From JAKALD01 sp963817785 (GTDB lineage Bacteria; Pseudomonadota; Gammaproteobacteria; Burkholderiales; SG8-39): 64,000 bases of DNA. Of the stretch, positions 1 through 8,409 are shown one piece after another. Every line of letters begins with the position of its first letter. Position 1 is the stretch's first letter. Made by a program: the position numbers and the translations under genes. Below the pieces are notes generated by a model. The model saw only the letters and a list, made by a program, of their open reading frames with translations, searched no databases and had not been told where the DNA came from. Location of the stretch: assembly GCA_963817785.1 (NCBI GenBank), contig CAWFPL010000002.1, positions 1 to 64,000 of the forward strand, read 5' to 3'.

Positions 1-2727
1 GATCGTTTTAAGGCTCAGCTGCGGCACCAGGCGCAAAGTGCGCTCGACCGCCGGCATCGCGCCAAACGCCTTCTGGTGACAATGGCCATGCAACAGTGCC
101 TCGCCGGCAAGCGGCTTGAGCTTGAGCGCCAGCCACCCGGCGTCCGCTTCGCGCGCCAGGAACTCCTCGAACAGCAGCGCCTGGCGCCCGAGCGCCTGCG
201 TCTCCGGCCCCGGAAGAAGGGCGTGGTACTCGTCCTTGAGCGTGAACAGACACGAAGGCTCGAGCCCCAGGACCGGCGTGCGGCGCTCGACGTAGGGCCC
301 GAGGGCGGCGATCACGCGCTGCGCTTCGAGCCTCGCCTGCTCGAGCAGGCCGGCAGCGAGAAAGGTCCGCCCGCAGCACAGCGGCCGCTCGCCGTCCCGC
401 GGCGGCGTGGCCACGTGCACGCGGTAGCCGGCGGCCTGCAGCACGCGAATCGCGGCGCGCGCGTTTTCGGGCTCGAAGTAGCGGTTGAAGGTATCGACGA
501 AGAGCACCACCTCGCGCCGGCCCGAGAGCGTGCGCACGCGGTCCACGAAACGGTCGTGGCGCCATTTGGGCAGCTGGCGCTGGTCCGTGATTCCGGCGAT
601 GCGCGCCCACCCTGGGAGCGACTGCAGCAGGTTGGCGAGCGGCGCGAGACGCGCGGCGAGCGGTGCGTAGTGGGGCAGGTAGGCGACCAGCCGCTCGCGC
701 AGCGCCGGAGCGTGGCGCTTGCGGTACTGCGCCAGGAATTCGATCTTCATGCGCGCCATGTCGACGCCGGTCGGGCACTCGCGCTTGCAGCCCTTGCACG
801 ACACGCACAGATCGAGCGCGTCTTTCACCGCGGCCGAGGTGAAAGTGTTCGTACCGAGCTGGCCTGACAGCGCCAGCCGCAACGTGTTGGCACGGCCGCG
901 GGTGACGTGCCGCTCGTCGCCCGTCACCCGGAACGAGGGGCACATGGTGCCGGCGTCGAACTTGCGGCAGTGGCCGTTGTTGTTGCACATCTCGACCGCT
1001 TTGGCGAAGCCGGCGCCGCGCTCTTGCGGTGCGACCTCCCAGTCGGACCAGTCGAGCACTGCCTCGGGCAAGGCGGCCGCATAGCCCGGCATGAAGCGCA
1101 ACAGCGAGCGGTCGTCCATCCTGGGCGGGGCCACGATCTTGCCCGGGTTCATCAGACCCTTCGGGTCGAGCCAGGACTTCACCTCGGCGAGCGCGGCCGT
1201 GAGCCGCGGGCCGAGAAACGGCGCGATCCACTCCGAGCGCACCAGCCCGTCGCCGTGCTCGCCGGAGTAGGCGCCCTTGAACTGCCTGACCAGCGCGCTC
1301 GCCTCCTCGGCAATGGCGCGCATTTTCACCGCACCGTCGCGTCGCATGTCGAGCACCGGGCGCACGTGCAGGCAGCCCACCGAGGCGTGCGCGTACCAGG
1401 TGCCGCGAGTGCCGTGCCTGGCGAACACCTGGGTCAGCCGCTCGGTGTACTCGGCCAGATGCTCGAGCGGCACCGCGCAGTCCTCGATGAACGACACCGG
1501 CTTGCCGTCGCCCTTCATCGACATCATGATGTTGAGGCCGGCCTTGCGCACCTCCCAAACGTCCCTCTGCAGCCGCGCGTCGGTCACCTCCACCACGCTG
1601 CCCGGCAGCCCCAGGTCCCCCATCAGCTCGACGAGACGCCCGAGCTGCGCCGCCTGCGCGGCGCGATCCTCGCCCGAGAACTCCACCAGCAAAATCGCGT
1701 CGGGCTCGCCGCGCAGAAACTGCGCGACGGTCTTTGCGAACGCGGCGTTGCCGCGCGCCAGCTCGATCATGGTGCGGTCGACCAGCTCGACGGCGGAGGG
1801 CCCGAGCCTGACGATGTGCCGGGCGCAGTCCATGGCGGCGTAGAAGCGCGGGAAGTGGACCACGCCGAGTGCGCGCGCCGCCGGCAGCGGGGCGAGCTTG
1901 AGCTCGAGCCGCTCGAAGAACGCGAGAGTGCCCTCCGAGCCGACCAGAAGGTGGGCGGCGTTGGCGTGCGGCGGGCCGAGGTGGTCGAGGTTGTAGCCCG
2001 CCACGCGGCGCAGCAGCTTGGGAAGGCGTGCCGCGAGTTCTTCCTTCTCGCGCTCGTAGAGCGCGCGCAGCTTCGCCAGCAGCGCGACGTAGGCCGGCGG
2101 GCCGGCTCGCTCGTCGAGCACCTCCGGGATCGGGCCGAAGCGCCAGCGCTCGCCGTTTGCGAGCAGCGCGTCGATCGCGCTCACGTTGTGCACCATGTTG
2201 CCGTAGGCGATCGAGCGCGAGCCGCAGGAGTTGTTGCCCGCCATGCCGCCCAGCGTCGCCTGGGCGCCGGTGGAGACGTCGACCGGATACCACAGGCCAT
2301 GCGGGCGCAGGCGGGCGTTGAGCCGATCGAGCACGATCCCGGGCTGCACCAGCGCGCGGCGCCGCTCGGCATCGACTTCGAGCAGGCCGTTGAGATGTTT
2401 CGAGTGGTCGATGACCAGCGCCGCGCCGACCGTCTGGCCGCACTGCGATGAGCCGGCGCCGCGCGGCAGGATCGGCACGCCCGCGTCGGCAGCGACCGCC
2501 ACAGCGACGCGGGCCGCCTCTTCGCTGCGCGGCACCACCACGCCGATCGGCTCGATCTGATAGATGGACGCGTCGGTCGAGTAGCGGCCGCGGCTCGCGG
2601 CATCGAACAGCACCTCGCCGTCGACTTCGCGCGCGAGGCGCGCCGCAAGCGCGCTGTCTCCCGGCCGCGTCCGGGCAGGCGGAATCGGGTCGGCGTGAGC
2701 TCGGGCCCCCGCCAGCGGGGCGTTCAT
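1..2727 (-). CDS. FAD-binding and Fe-S 2-hydroxyacid dehydrogenase (YdiJ/GlcD type), 3' end cut off
   Basis: This is a flavin oxidoreductase with an N-terminal FAD-binding 4 domain, an FAD-oxidase C domain and a C-terminal ferredoxin-like part. It still reads open at the window edge (909 codons visible). The ATG at 2727 begins MNAPLAGARAHAD. The FAD region shows PRGAGSSQCGQ, GGMAGNNSCGSRS and YSGEHGDGLV. Two cysteine clusters are visible: one in CNNNGHCRKF...MCPSF, and CVSCKGCKRECP with cysteines at about residues 641, 644, 647 and 651. This architecture is that of YdiJ-like D-2-hydroxyacid (D-lactate, D-2-hydroxyglutarate, glycolate) dehydrogenases that feed electrons to the respiratory chain. 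The exact substrate cannot be read from the sequence. It starts 1 nt after the GntR gene stop, so the two are co-transcribed. The neighbouring aminotransferase makes glycolate or glyoxylate chemistry attractive, but this is inference. Confidence 0.88.
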   Translation of the reverse strand, partial: MNAPLAGARAHADPIPPARTRPGDSALAARLAREVDGEVLFDAASRGRYSTDASIYQIEPIGVVVPRSEEAARVAVAVAADAGVPILPRGAGSSQCGQTVGAALVIDHSKHLNGLLEVDAERRRALVQPGIVLDRLNARLRPHGLWYPVDVSTGAQATLGGMAGNNSCGSRSIAYGNMVHNVSAIDALLANGERWRFGPIPEVLDERAGPPAYVALLAKLRALYEREKEELAARLPKLLRRVAGYNLDHLGPPHANAAHLLVGSEGTLAFFERLELKLAPLPAARALGVVHFPRFYAAMDCARHIVRLGPSAVELVDRTMIELARGNAAFAKTVAQFLRGEPDAILLVEFSGEDRAAQAAQLGRLVELMGDLGLPGSVVEVTDARLQRDVWEVRKAGLNIMMSMKGDGKPVSFIEDCAVPLEHLAEYTERLTQVFARHGTRGTWYAHASVGCLHVRPVLDMRRDGAVKMRAIAEEASALVRQFKGAYSGEHGDGLVRSEWIAPFLGPRLTAALAEVKSWLDPKGLMNPGKIVAPPRMDDRSLLRFMPGYAAALPEAVLDWSDWEVAPQERGAGFAKAVEMCNNNGHCRKFDAGTMCPSFRVTGDERHVTRGRANTLRLALSGQLGTNTFTSAAVKDALDLCVSCKGCKRECPTGVDMARMKIEFLAQYRKRHAPALRERLVAYLPHYAPLAARLAPLANLLQSLPGWARIAGITDQRQLPKWRHDRFVDRVRTLSGRREVVLFVDTFNRYFEPENARAAIRVLQAAGYRVHVATPPRDGERPLCCGRTFLAAGLLEQARLEAQRVIAALGPYVERRTPVLGLEPSCLFTLKDEYHALLPGPETQALGRQALLFEEFLAREADAGWLALKLKPLAGEALLHGHCHQKAFGAMPAVERTLRLVPQLSLKTI

Positions 2728-2728
2728 G

Positions 2729-3415
2729 TCATGCGGCCGCGCGCGAGCCGTGCGCGGCGAGAACGCTCGCCAGCTTGCCCGCCAGGTGATCGCGCAACAG
2801 CTGCTTCAGGCGCTCCGCGTCGCGCGCCGCGAGCGCGGCGAGAATTTCCTCGTGCTCGGCGACCGCCGCGTTCCAGCGCTCCTTGGACAGGTTCGCCATG
2901 TAGCGCGCGCGGCGCACGTTGGTGTTGAGCTGGCGGTAGGTGTGCAGCAGCACCGCGTTGCCCGCGGCCTCGACCAGCTTGAGGTGGATCTGCTGGTTGT
3001 ACTTGAAGTACGCGGCGAGGTCGCCGCGCGCGTGGTGCGCGAGCATCTCGTAGTGCAGCGCGCGGATTTCGCTGATCTGCGCGTCGCTCGCGTTGCGGCA
3101 AGCGAGCTCGCCGCCCAGACTTTCCAGCGCCCCCATCACCGCCAGGGTTTCGGCCAGCCGTTCGGGCTGAATGCTGGCCACGATCGCGCCGCGGTTGGGC
3201 AGCAACTCGACCAGCCCCTCGTTGGCGAGCAGCTTGATCGCCTCGCGCAGCGGGGTGCGCGAGATGCCGAAGCGCCCGCACAGCACGCGCTCGTTCAGGC
3301 GCGCCCCGGGCGCGAGCGTCCCCTGCACGATCAGGTCGCGCAGCTGGTCGACCACTTCCTCGTGCAGCGGCCGGCGGCCGATGCGAGCGCTGGCGAGCGT
3401 TTCGACTGAGCCCAT
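2729..3415 (-). CDS. GntR-family (FadR/FCD subfamily) transcriptional regulator
   Basis: This 228-residue protein has a winged helix-turn-helix at about residues 15-80 (recognition-helix motif GISRTPLREAI, typical of GntR). An all-helical FCD ligand domain follows at about 95-215. In the FCD motif YNQQIHLKLVEAAGN the histidine is kept, but the usual preceding Asp is Asn. It lies directly upstream of the flavin dehydrogenase and divergent from the aminotransferase operon. The gap between them carries two near-identical palindromes, its likely operators. FCD regulators usually bind small carboxylates. Because the divergent operon holds MatB and malonyl-CoA decarboxylase, a MatR-like malonate regulator is possible; glycolate or lactate are alternatives. 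The ligand is unproven. Confidence 0.9.
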   Translation of the reverse strand: MGSVETLASARIGRRPLHEEVVDQLRDLIVQGTLAPGARLNERVLCGRFGISRTPLREAIKLLANEGLVELLPNRGAIVASIQPERLAETLAVMGALESLGGELACRNASDAQISEIRALHYEMLAHHARGDLAAYFKYNQQIHLKLVEAAGNAVLLHTYRQLNTNVRRARYMANLSKERWNAAVAEHEEILAALAARDAERLKQLLRDHLAGKLASVLAAHGSRAAA

Positions 3416-3427
3416 TGCCTAAGCCAT

Positions 3428-3443
3428 ATTTTGCATGCAGAAT
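3428..3443. promoter_or_regulatory. Putative GntR operator, imperfect copy
   Basis: ATTTTGCATGCAGAAT matches the palindrome ATTTTGCATGCAAAAT with one mismatch. It lies 12 bp upstream of the GntR start, where an autoregulatory operator would be expected. Its centre is 71 bp from that of the perfect copy. That it binds the adjacent GntR protein is inference. Confidence 0.6.
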
Positions 3444-3498
3444 ACAAAAAATGTCCGGCCACCGCAAGGTCTTCCCAGGTTGCTGCGCGGCATAAGGC

Positions 3499-3514
3499 AT
3501 TTTGCATGCAAAAT
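3499..3514. promoter_or_regulatory. Putative GntR operator, perfect 16-bp palindrome
   Basis: ATTTTGCATGCAAAAT equals its own reverse complement. It ends 17 bp before the ATG of the aminotransferase and just before its ribosome binding site (AAGGAGG at 3520-3526). Binding here would block transcription of the rightward operon. The repetition of the same rare A/T-rich core in G+C-rich DNA argues for function. Confidence 0.65.
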
Positions 3515-3531
3515 TGACGAAGGAGGCGCTT

Positions 3532-4737
3532 ATGACGAGACGCGCTGGCCGACACTTCCTGCAGATTCCGGGGCCCACCAACGTCCCCGATCGGGTGCTG
3601 CGCGCGATCGATTCGCCGACCATCGACCACCGCGGCCCCGAGTTCGCCGAACTCGGCAAGGCGGTACTCGCGGGCATGAAGCAGGTGTTCAAGACCGCTA
3701 CGGCCGAGGTCGTGATCTATCCCGCCTCCGGAACCGGCGCTTGGGAGGCAGCGCTCGCGAACACCCTTTCGGCCGGCGACCGGGTGCTGATGTGCGAAAC
3801 CGGCCAGTTCGCAGCCCTGTGGCAGAAGCTCGCCACGCGCCTTGGCCTGCAGACCGAGGTCATTTCCGGCGACTGGCGCAGCGGCGCCGACCCGGCCGCG
3901 ATCGCGGAGCGCTTGCGCGACGACCCGGAACACCGGATTAAGGCGGTGTGCGTGGTGCACAACGAAACCTCCACCGGCGTCACTTCGCGCATCGCCGAAG
4001 TGCGCAAGGCGATCGACGCCACCGGGCACCCCGCGCTGTTCATGGTCGACACCATCTCCTCGCTTGCCTCGATCGACTACCGCCACGACGAGTGGAGCGT
4101 CGACGTGACGGTGGCCGGCTCGCAGAAGGGCTTGATGCTGCCGCCGGGGCTCTCGTTCAACGCGATCTCGCCCAAAGCGCTCGCCGCCTCGAAGGCGGCG
4201 AGGCTGCCACGCAGCTACTGGGCCTGGGACGAGATGCTCGCCAGCGGCAAGGCCGGCTACTTCCCCTACACGCCCGCGACCAATCTGCTCTATGGGCTGC
4301 GCGAGGCGCTCAAGATGCTGCTGGAGGAAGAGGGGCTCGAGCAGGTTTTCGCACGCCATCGCCGTCACGCCGAGGCAACTCGGCGCGCAGTGCGCGCCTG
4401 GGGCCTGGAAGTGCTGGCAAAGAACCCGGCCGAGTATTCCGCCTCGCTCACCGCGGTGCTGCTGCCGGCGGGCCACGATGCCGACCGCGCGCGCAAGCTG
4501 ATCCTCGAGCACTTCGATCTGTCGCTCGGCACGGGGCTCGGCAAGCTCGCCGGCAAGGTATTCCGCATCGGGCACTTGGGGGACTTCAACGATCTGATGC
4601 TGATGGGCACGCTGGCAGGCGTCGAGATGGGCCTCGCGCTCGCCGGGGTGCCGATCAGGAAGGAAGGCGTGCAGCAGGCGATGGCGTATCTCACCGAATG
4701 TCGCGCGAGCGGCGCGCAGGAGCGCGCCGCGGCCTGA
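3532..4737 (+). CDS. Class V aminotransferase, serine/alanine-glyoxylate aminotransferase family
   Basis: This 401-residue PLP enzyme begins MTRRAGRHFLQIPGPTNVP. The ATG at 3532 is chosen because AAGGAGG lies 5 nt upstream; an in-frame ATG at 3502 lies inside the palindrome and has no Shine-Dalgarno. Family marks are the N-terminal PGPTNVP, the ASGTGAWEA phosphate-binding region, and GSQKGLMLPPG with the Schiff-base lysine at residue 199. The length (about 400) fits serine-glyoxylate or alanine-glyoxylate aminotransferases; ureidoglycine-glyoxylate aminotransferase is a close relative and cannot be excluded. It is the first gene of the rightward operon and diverges from the GntR-dehydrogenase pair, which could produce glyoxylate as its acceptor. 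Confidence 0.85.
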   Translation: MTRRAGRHFLQIPGPTNVPDRVLRAIDSPTIDHRGPEFAELGKAVLAGMKQVFKTATAEVVIYPASGTGAWEAALANTLSAGDRVLMCETGQFAALWQKLATRLGLQTEVISGDWRSGADPAAIAERLRDDPEHRIKAVCVVHNETSTGVTSRIAEVRKAIDATGHPALFMVDTISSLASIDYRHDEWSVDVTVAGSQKGLMLPPGLSFNAISPKALAASKAARLPRSYWAWDEMLASGKAGYFPYTPATNLLYGLREALKMLLEEEGLEQVFARHRRHAEATRRAVRAWGLEVLAKNPAEYSASLTAVLLPAGHDADRARKLILEHFDLSLGTGLGKLAGKVFRIGHLGDFNDLMLMGTLAGVEMGLALAGVPIRKEGVQQAMAYLTECRASGAQERAAA

Positions 4738-4747
4738 TTTCCGCGAC

Positions 4748-4763
4748 CGGAGCATACGCTCCG
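4748..4763 (+). other. Small perfect hairpin between aminotransferase and malonyl-CoA decarboxylase
   Basis: CGGAGC-ATAC-GCTCCG forms a 6-bp stem in the 94-bp gap, flanked by a longer-range CCGCG/CGCGG pair (4741-4745 with 4776-4780). No T-run follows, so it is not a standard intrinsic terminator. It may modulate polarity or mRNA processing, which is a guess. Confidence 0.35.
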
Positions 4764-4831
4764 CACTCACGAGACCGCGGATTCATCCATGAACGACGTG
4801 TTGTCGGTCCCGCTCGCCCAACGCCGCGGGG

Positions 4832-6142
4832 GTGTGCGTGTTTGAGCGCCTGCGCAAGGCGCGCCAGCGCGCCCGCGAGAACTCGGCGGTGCGCACGCTG
4901 CGCGAGACCTGCCTGACCCTGTTGAGCGAACGCGGTGAAGCCAACGGCGCCAAGTTCGCGGCCGCGTTGATCGAGCAATATCGTGCGCTGAGCGGCGAGG
5001 CGCGCGTCGAGTTTTTCGACATCCTCGCCGATGAGTTCTCGCCCGACCCGCAGCGGGTTCTGGAGCAGGCGCGCCACTATGCCGAGGCCGCGTCGGCCGA
5101 AACCCTGCTCCGATTGCTCGAGGTCACCGAACCGCCGCGGCAGGAGCTGCTGCGCCGGATCAACCGCGCGCCCGGGGGCACTGCCACCTTGCTCGCGATG
5201 CGCAGCGAACTGCTGCGCGAGCTCAAGCGCAAGCCCAAACTCGACGCGCTCGATGCAGACTTCCGGCACCTGCTGTCGTCCTGGTTCAACCCCGGGTTTC
5301 TCGATCTGGTGCGGGTCGACTGGGGCTCGCCCGCGCGGCTGCTCGAGCAGATCATCCGCCACGAGGCGGTGCACGCGATCCGCGACTGGGCCGACCTGCG
5401 CCGCCGCCTGGAGCCCGACCGGCGCTGCTTCGCATTCCTGCACCCGGCGCTGCCCGAGGACTTGCTGATTTTCGTCGACGTCGCGCTCACCGATGCCATG
5501 CCTGATGCGGTCGAGCCGCTGCTCGCGGACGGTCCGTCCGGAGTTCAACCGGAGCGCGCGCGCTGCGCGGTGTTTTATTCGATCTCCAACTGCCAGCCGG
5601 GGCTGCGCGGCGTGTCGCTCGGCAACTTCCTCATCAAGCAGGTATGCGAACGGCTCAAGAGCGAGTTTCCACGGCTGGCGCAGTTCTGCACTCTTTCGCC
5701 GATGCCGGGGTTCGGGGCCTGGCTGCGCAGCGGCGCGCCGCTCGAGGCCGCCGGGCGGCGGCGCGGGGCCGCCGAGCGCCTCGAGCGTGCGCGCGCGAGC
5801 GTGCAGGCGGCCTTCGGCGAACTGCGCGAATCGCCCGCACTCGCCGCGCTTCAGGAGGCGGACGAGGCAGCGCGCGAGGCGCTGCTCAGGCTGGGCGCGG
5901 GGTACCTGCTGCGCGCCGGCGAACGCGATGCGGCAACCGATCCGGTCGCCAGGTTCCATCTGAACAACGGCGCGCGCGTCGAGCGCCTGAATTACCTCGC
6001 CAACAGCTCGACGCGGGGCGTGCGCGAGTCCTGGGGCCTGATGGTGAATTACGTCTACGACTTGGCGCGCATCGAGCGCTATCACGAGAGCTTCGTGCAC
6101 GGGCACGTAGAGGCCACGCGCGAAGTGCTGCAACAGCTGTGA
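4832..6142 (+). CDS. Malonyl-CoA decarboxylase (MatA/MCD family)
   Basis: This protein of about 436 residues matches the malonyl-CoA decarboxylase family: an N-terminal helical domain (about 1-150) and a C-terminal GNAT-like catalytic domain. The latter shows RCAVFYSISNCQPGLRGVSLG, RFHLNNGARVERLNYLAN and a C-terminal YHESFVHG with the conserved histidine. It converts malonyl-CoA to acetyl-CoA and CO2. With the MatB-like synthetase downstream it makes a complete malonate-to-acetyl-CoA route. The start is uncertain: GTG at 4832 or 4838, both with only a G-run upstream. An ATG at 4789 lies in another frame and meets a stop at 4843-4845. Confidence 0.88.
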   Translation: MCVFERLRKARQRARENSAVRTLRETCLTLLSERGEANGAKFAAALIEQYRALSGEARVEFFDILADEFSPDPQRVLEQARHYAEAASAETLLRLLEVTEPPRQELLRRINRAPGGTATLLAMRSELLRELKRKPKLDALDADFRHLLSSWFNPGFLDLVRVDWGSPARLLEQIIRHEAVHAIRDWADLRRRLEPDRRCFAFLHPALPEDLLIFVDVALTDAMPDAVEPLLADGPSGVQPERARCAVFYSISNCQPGLRGVSLGNFLIKQVCERLKSEFPRLAQFCTLSPMPGFGAWLRSGAPLEAAGRRRGAAERLERARASVQAAFGELRESPALAALQEADEAAREALLRLGAGYLLRAGERDAATDPVARFHLNNGARVERLNYLANSSTRGVRESWGLMVNYVYDLARIERYHESFVHGHVEATREVLQQL

Positions 6143-6165
6143 ACCGGACGCTGGGGCGCTGACCC

Positions 6166-7359
6166 ATGGGACCGCTCGCCGGAATGAAGGTGCTCGAGCT
6201 GGCGCAGATCATGGCCGGCCCGACCTGCGGCATGCTGCTCGCCGACCTCGGCGCCGAGGTCATCAAGGTGGAGCGCGTTCCCGGGGGCGACGACACGCGC
6301 AGCTACAGCCGGCCCTCGGTGCGCGGCGAGTCGGCGGCGTTCATGATGATGAACCGCAACAAGCGCGGCATAGCGCTCGACCTGAAGCGCCCGGCGGCGC
6401 GCGACGCGCTGAAGCGCATGGCGGCGAAGGCGGACGTGCTGATCGAGAACTACCGCAAGGGCACGATGGACCGCCTCGGCGTGGGCTACGACGCGCTGCG
6501 CGCGGACAATCCCGCGCTCATCTATTGCTCGATCTCGGGCTACGGCCGCAGCGGGCCCTACGCCGACAAGGGCGGCTTCGATCTGATCGCGCAGGGCATG
6601 TCCGGGCTGATGGCGATCACGGGGGAGCCGGGCGGAACCCCCGTAAAGTCCGGCAACCCGGTCGCCGATATCAACGCGGGCATCCTGGGCGCGCTCGGCG
6701 TGGTATCGGCCTACGTGCACCGCCTGAAGACGGGCGCAGGGCAGCTCGTCGACACCTCGCTGTTCGAGGCGGGCGTGCAGCAGACCTACTGGCAGGCGGC
6801 GATCTTTTTCGCCACCGGCGAGCCGCCCGGTCCGAGCGGCTCGGCTCACATCCTGTCGGCGCCCTACCAGGCGTTCCGCGCGCGCGACGGCTGGCTCAAC
6901 ATCGGCGGCGCGAACCAGGCGAACTGGGAGCGCGTCGCGCGCGTGCTGGGCGCGCCGGAGTGGATCGACGATCCGCGTTTTCGCACCAACGCCGAGCGCA
7001 TGAATCACCTGCCGACGCTGGTCGAGGCGATGAACGCGCGGCTCGCGGCGCGCACCGTCGCCGAGTGGATCGCCGCGCTGGAAGCCGAGGGCGTGCCCTG
7101 CGGGCCGATCAACTCGATCGCGCACATGCTCGCCGACCCGCAGACCGCGGCGCGCGACATGGTGGTCGAGCTCGAGCATCCGCGCGCCGGGCGCACGCGC
7201 GCGCTCGGGCTGCCGATCAAGCTGTCGGCGACCCCGGGGCGGGTAACGCGGCCCGCGCCCCTGCTGGGCGAGCACACGCGCGAGGTGCTCGCCGAGTTCG
7301 GCTTCGGCGAAGCCGAGATCGCGGCGCTGATCGCCTCGGGTGCCGCACTGGCTGCCTAA
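6166..7359 (+). CDS. Class III (CaiB/BaiF) CoA-transferase
   Basis: This 397-residue CoA-transferase family III protein has the N-terminal LADLGAEVIKVE motif, MMMNRNKRGIALDL, and GGFDLIAQGMSG carrying the catalytic aspartate at residue 139. A second conserved block is EGVPCGPIN near residue 310. Family members move CoA between carboxylic acids, for example formate/oxalate or succinate/glutarate. The gene lies 23 bp after malonyl-CoA decarboxylase and 2 bp before azlC, so it belongs to the same transcript. It could charge malonate or a related dicarboxylate in parallel with MatB. The substrate pair is not visible in the sequence. Confidence 0.88.
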   Translation: MGPLAGMKVLELAQIMAGPTCGMLLADLGAEVIKVERVPGGDDTRSYSRPSVRGESAAFMMMNRNKRGIALDLKRPAARDALKRMAAKADVLIENYRKGTMDRLGVGYDALRADNPALIYCSISGYGRSGPYADKGGFDLIAQGMSGLMAITGEPGGTPVKSGNPVADINAGILGALGVVSAYVHRLKTGAGQLVDTSLFEAGVQQTYWQAAIFFATGEPPGPSGSAHILSAPYQAFRARDGWLNIGGANQANWERVARVLGAPEWIDDPRFRTNAERMNHLPTLVEAMNARLAARTVAEWIAALEAEGVPCGPINSIAHMLADPQTAARDMVVELEHPRAGRTRALGLPIKLSATPGRVTRPAPLLGEHTREVLAEFGFGEAEIAALIASGAALAA

Positions 7360-7361
7360 GC

Positions 7362-8060
7362 ATGAGCGGCGCGGCGTTCCGGCTCGGCATGCGCGAGGCG
7401 GCGGGAATCCCCGCCGCCACCCTCGCTGCGGGCTATCTCGGCTTCGGCGCCCTCGCGGCCGGCCACGGCATCCCGGTCGCCGGCGCCATCCTCTCGACGG
7501 TGGTCATCTGGGCGCTGCCTGGCCAACTGATCCTGCTGGAGATGCATGCGGCCGGCGCGCCGTTGATCGCGGTCGTGCTCTCGGTCGCGCTGTCCTCGGC
7601 GCGCTTCCTGCCGATGACCGCGACACTCATACCGATGGTGCGTCACGAGCGCTATCGCAGCTGGCACTATTACGCTGCGGCGCAATGGCTCGCTATGACC
7701 GGCTGGAGCATGGCGCTGGTGCGCTTTCCGGCGATGCCGGTGGTCGAGCGGCTGCCCTGGCTCAGCGGGTTCGCCGCGGTGTGCTGCGCCGCGTCCGCAC
7801 TCGCGACCACGCTGGGCTATGTGATCGCCGACCAGCTTACGCCGCTGCTCAAGCTCGGACTCGCATTCCTCGCGCCGATGTACTACTTGCTGATCATGCT
7901 CGGTGGGGTGCGCGAGCGACCGGTGGCGCTCGCCGTTGCCGCCGGCATGATCACCGGGCCGCTCGCGTTGCTCGTTTGGCCGCACTGGAGCCTGCTGGCC
8001 TGCGGAGTCGTCGGCGGTACGCTCGCCTGGGCCGTCGACCGGAGCTTGCGCCGTGCGTGA
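7362..8060 (+). CDS. azlC: AzlC-family membrane protein (large subunit of AzlCD exporter)
   Basis: This 232-residue, very hydrophobic protein has six to eight predicted membrane segments. It carries the AzlC signature near the start (AAGYLGFGALAAGHG), then LPGQLILLEM and SVALSSARFLPM. AzlC pairs with the small AzlD protein to export branched-chain amino acids and analogues. The ATG at 7362 follows the CoA-transferase stop by 2 nt, and the gene overlaps azlD by 8 nt. A branched-chain amino acid exporter inside a malonate/CoA operon is odd, so its natural substrate here may differ. Confidence 0.85.
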   Translation: MSGAAFRLGMREAAGIPAATLAAGYLGFGALAAGHGIPVAGAILSTVVIWALPGQLILLEMHAAGAPLIAVVLSVALSSARFLPMTATLIPMVRHERYRSWHYYAAAQWLAMTGWSMALVRFPAMPVVERLPWLSGFAAVCCAASALATTLGYVIADQLTPLLKLGLAFLAPMYYLLIMLGGVRERPVALAVAAGMITGPLALLVWPHWSLLACGVVGGTLAWAVDRSLRRA

Positions 8061-8379
8061 GTTCCTCGGCCTGGTGCTCGTCTGCTGGGCCGCGACCTAC
8101 GTCTGGCGCGGCCTGGGCGTCGCGCTCGCGCGCCGGCTGGACGTGCGCAGCGAGGCGTTTCGCTGGGTCTCGTGCGTTGCGTTCGCGATGATCGCCGGCC
8201 TGATCGCGCAGATTCTCCTGCTGCCGACGGGCGCGCTCCGTGCGGCGAGTCTCGCCGAACGGCTCGGCGCCAGCGCGTGCGCGCTCGCGACCTACTTCCT
8301 GCTGACCCGCAAGAACCTGTTCGTCGGCGTCATCGCCGGCGCCCTGGCGATCGTCCTGCTTCGCCTGGCCGCGGGGTGA
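8053..8379 (+). CDS. azlD: AzlD-family small membrane protein
   Basis: This 108-residue protein with about four membrane helices has the AzlD pattern, including ATYVWRGLGV near the N-terminus and ALATYFLLTRKNLFVGV near the C-terminus. It starts with GTG at 8053, inside the end of azlC (8-nt overlap), which implies translational coupling to its partner subunit. It should form the AzlCD exporter in the inner membrane. Confidence 0.83.
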   Translation: MREFLGLVLVCWAATYVWRGLGVALARRLDVRSEAFRWVSCVAFAMIAGLIAQILLLPTGALRAASLAERLGASACALATYFLLTRKNLFVGVIAGALAIVLLRLAAG

Positions 8380-8409
8380 CATCTGGTTACAATCGCGGCT
8401 CGTCGCGCC

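Noticed and set aside
8..2443. An 811-codon minus-strand frame overlapping the flavin dehydrogenase
   Set aside because: It is a frame-shifted shadow, extremely Arg/Ala rich. The true frame starts at 2727 and shows FAD and Fe-S motifs throughout.
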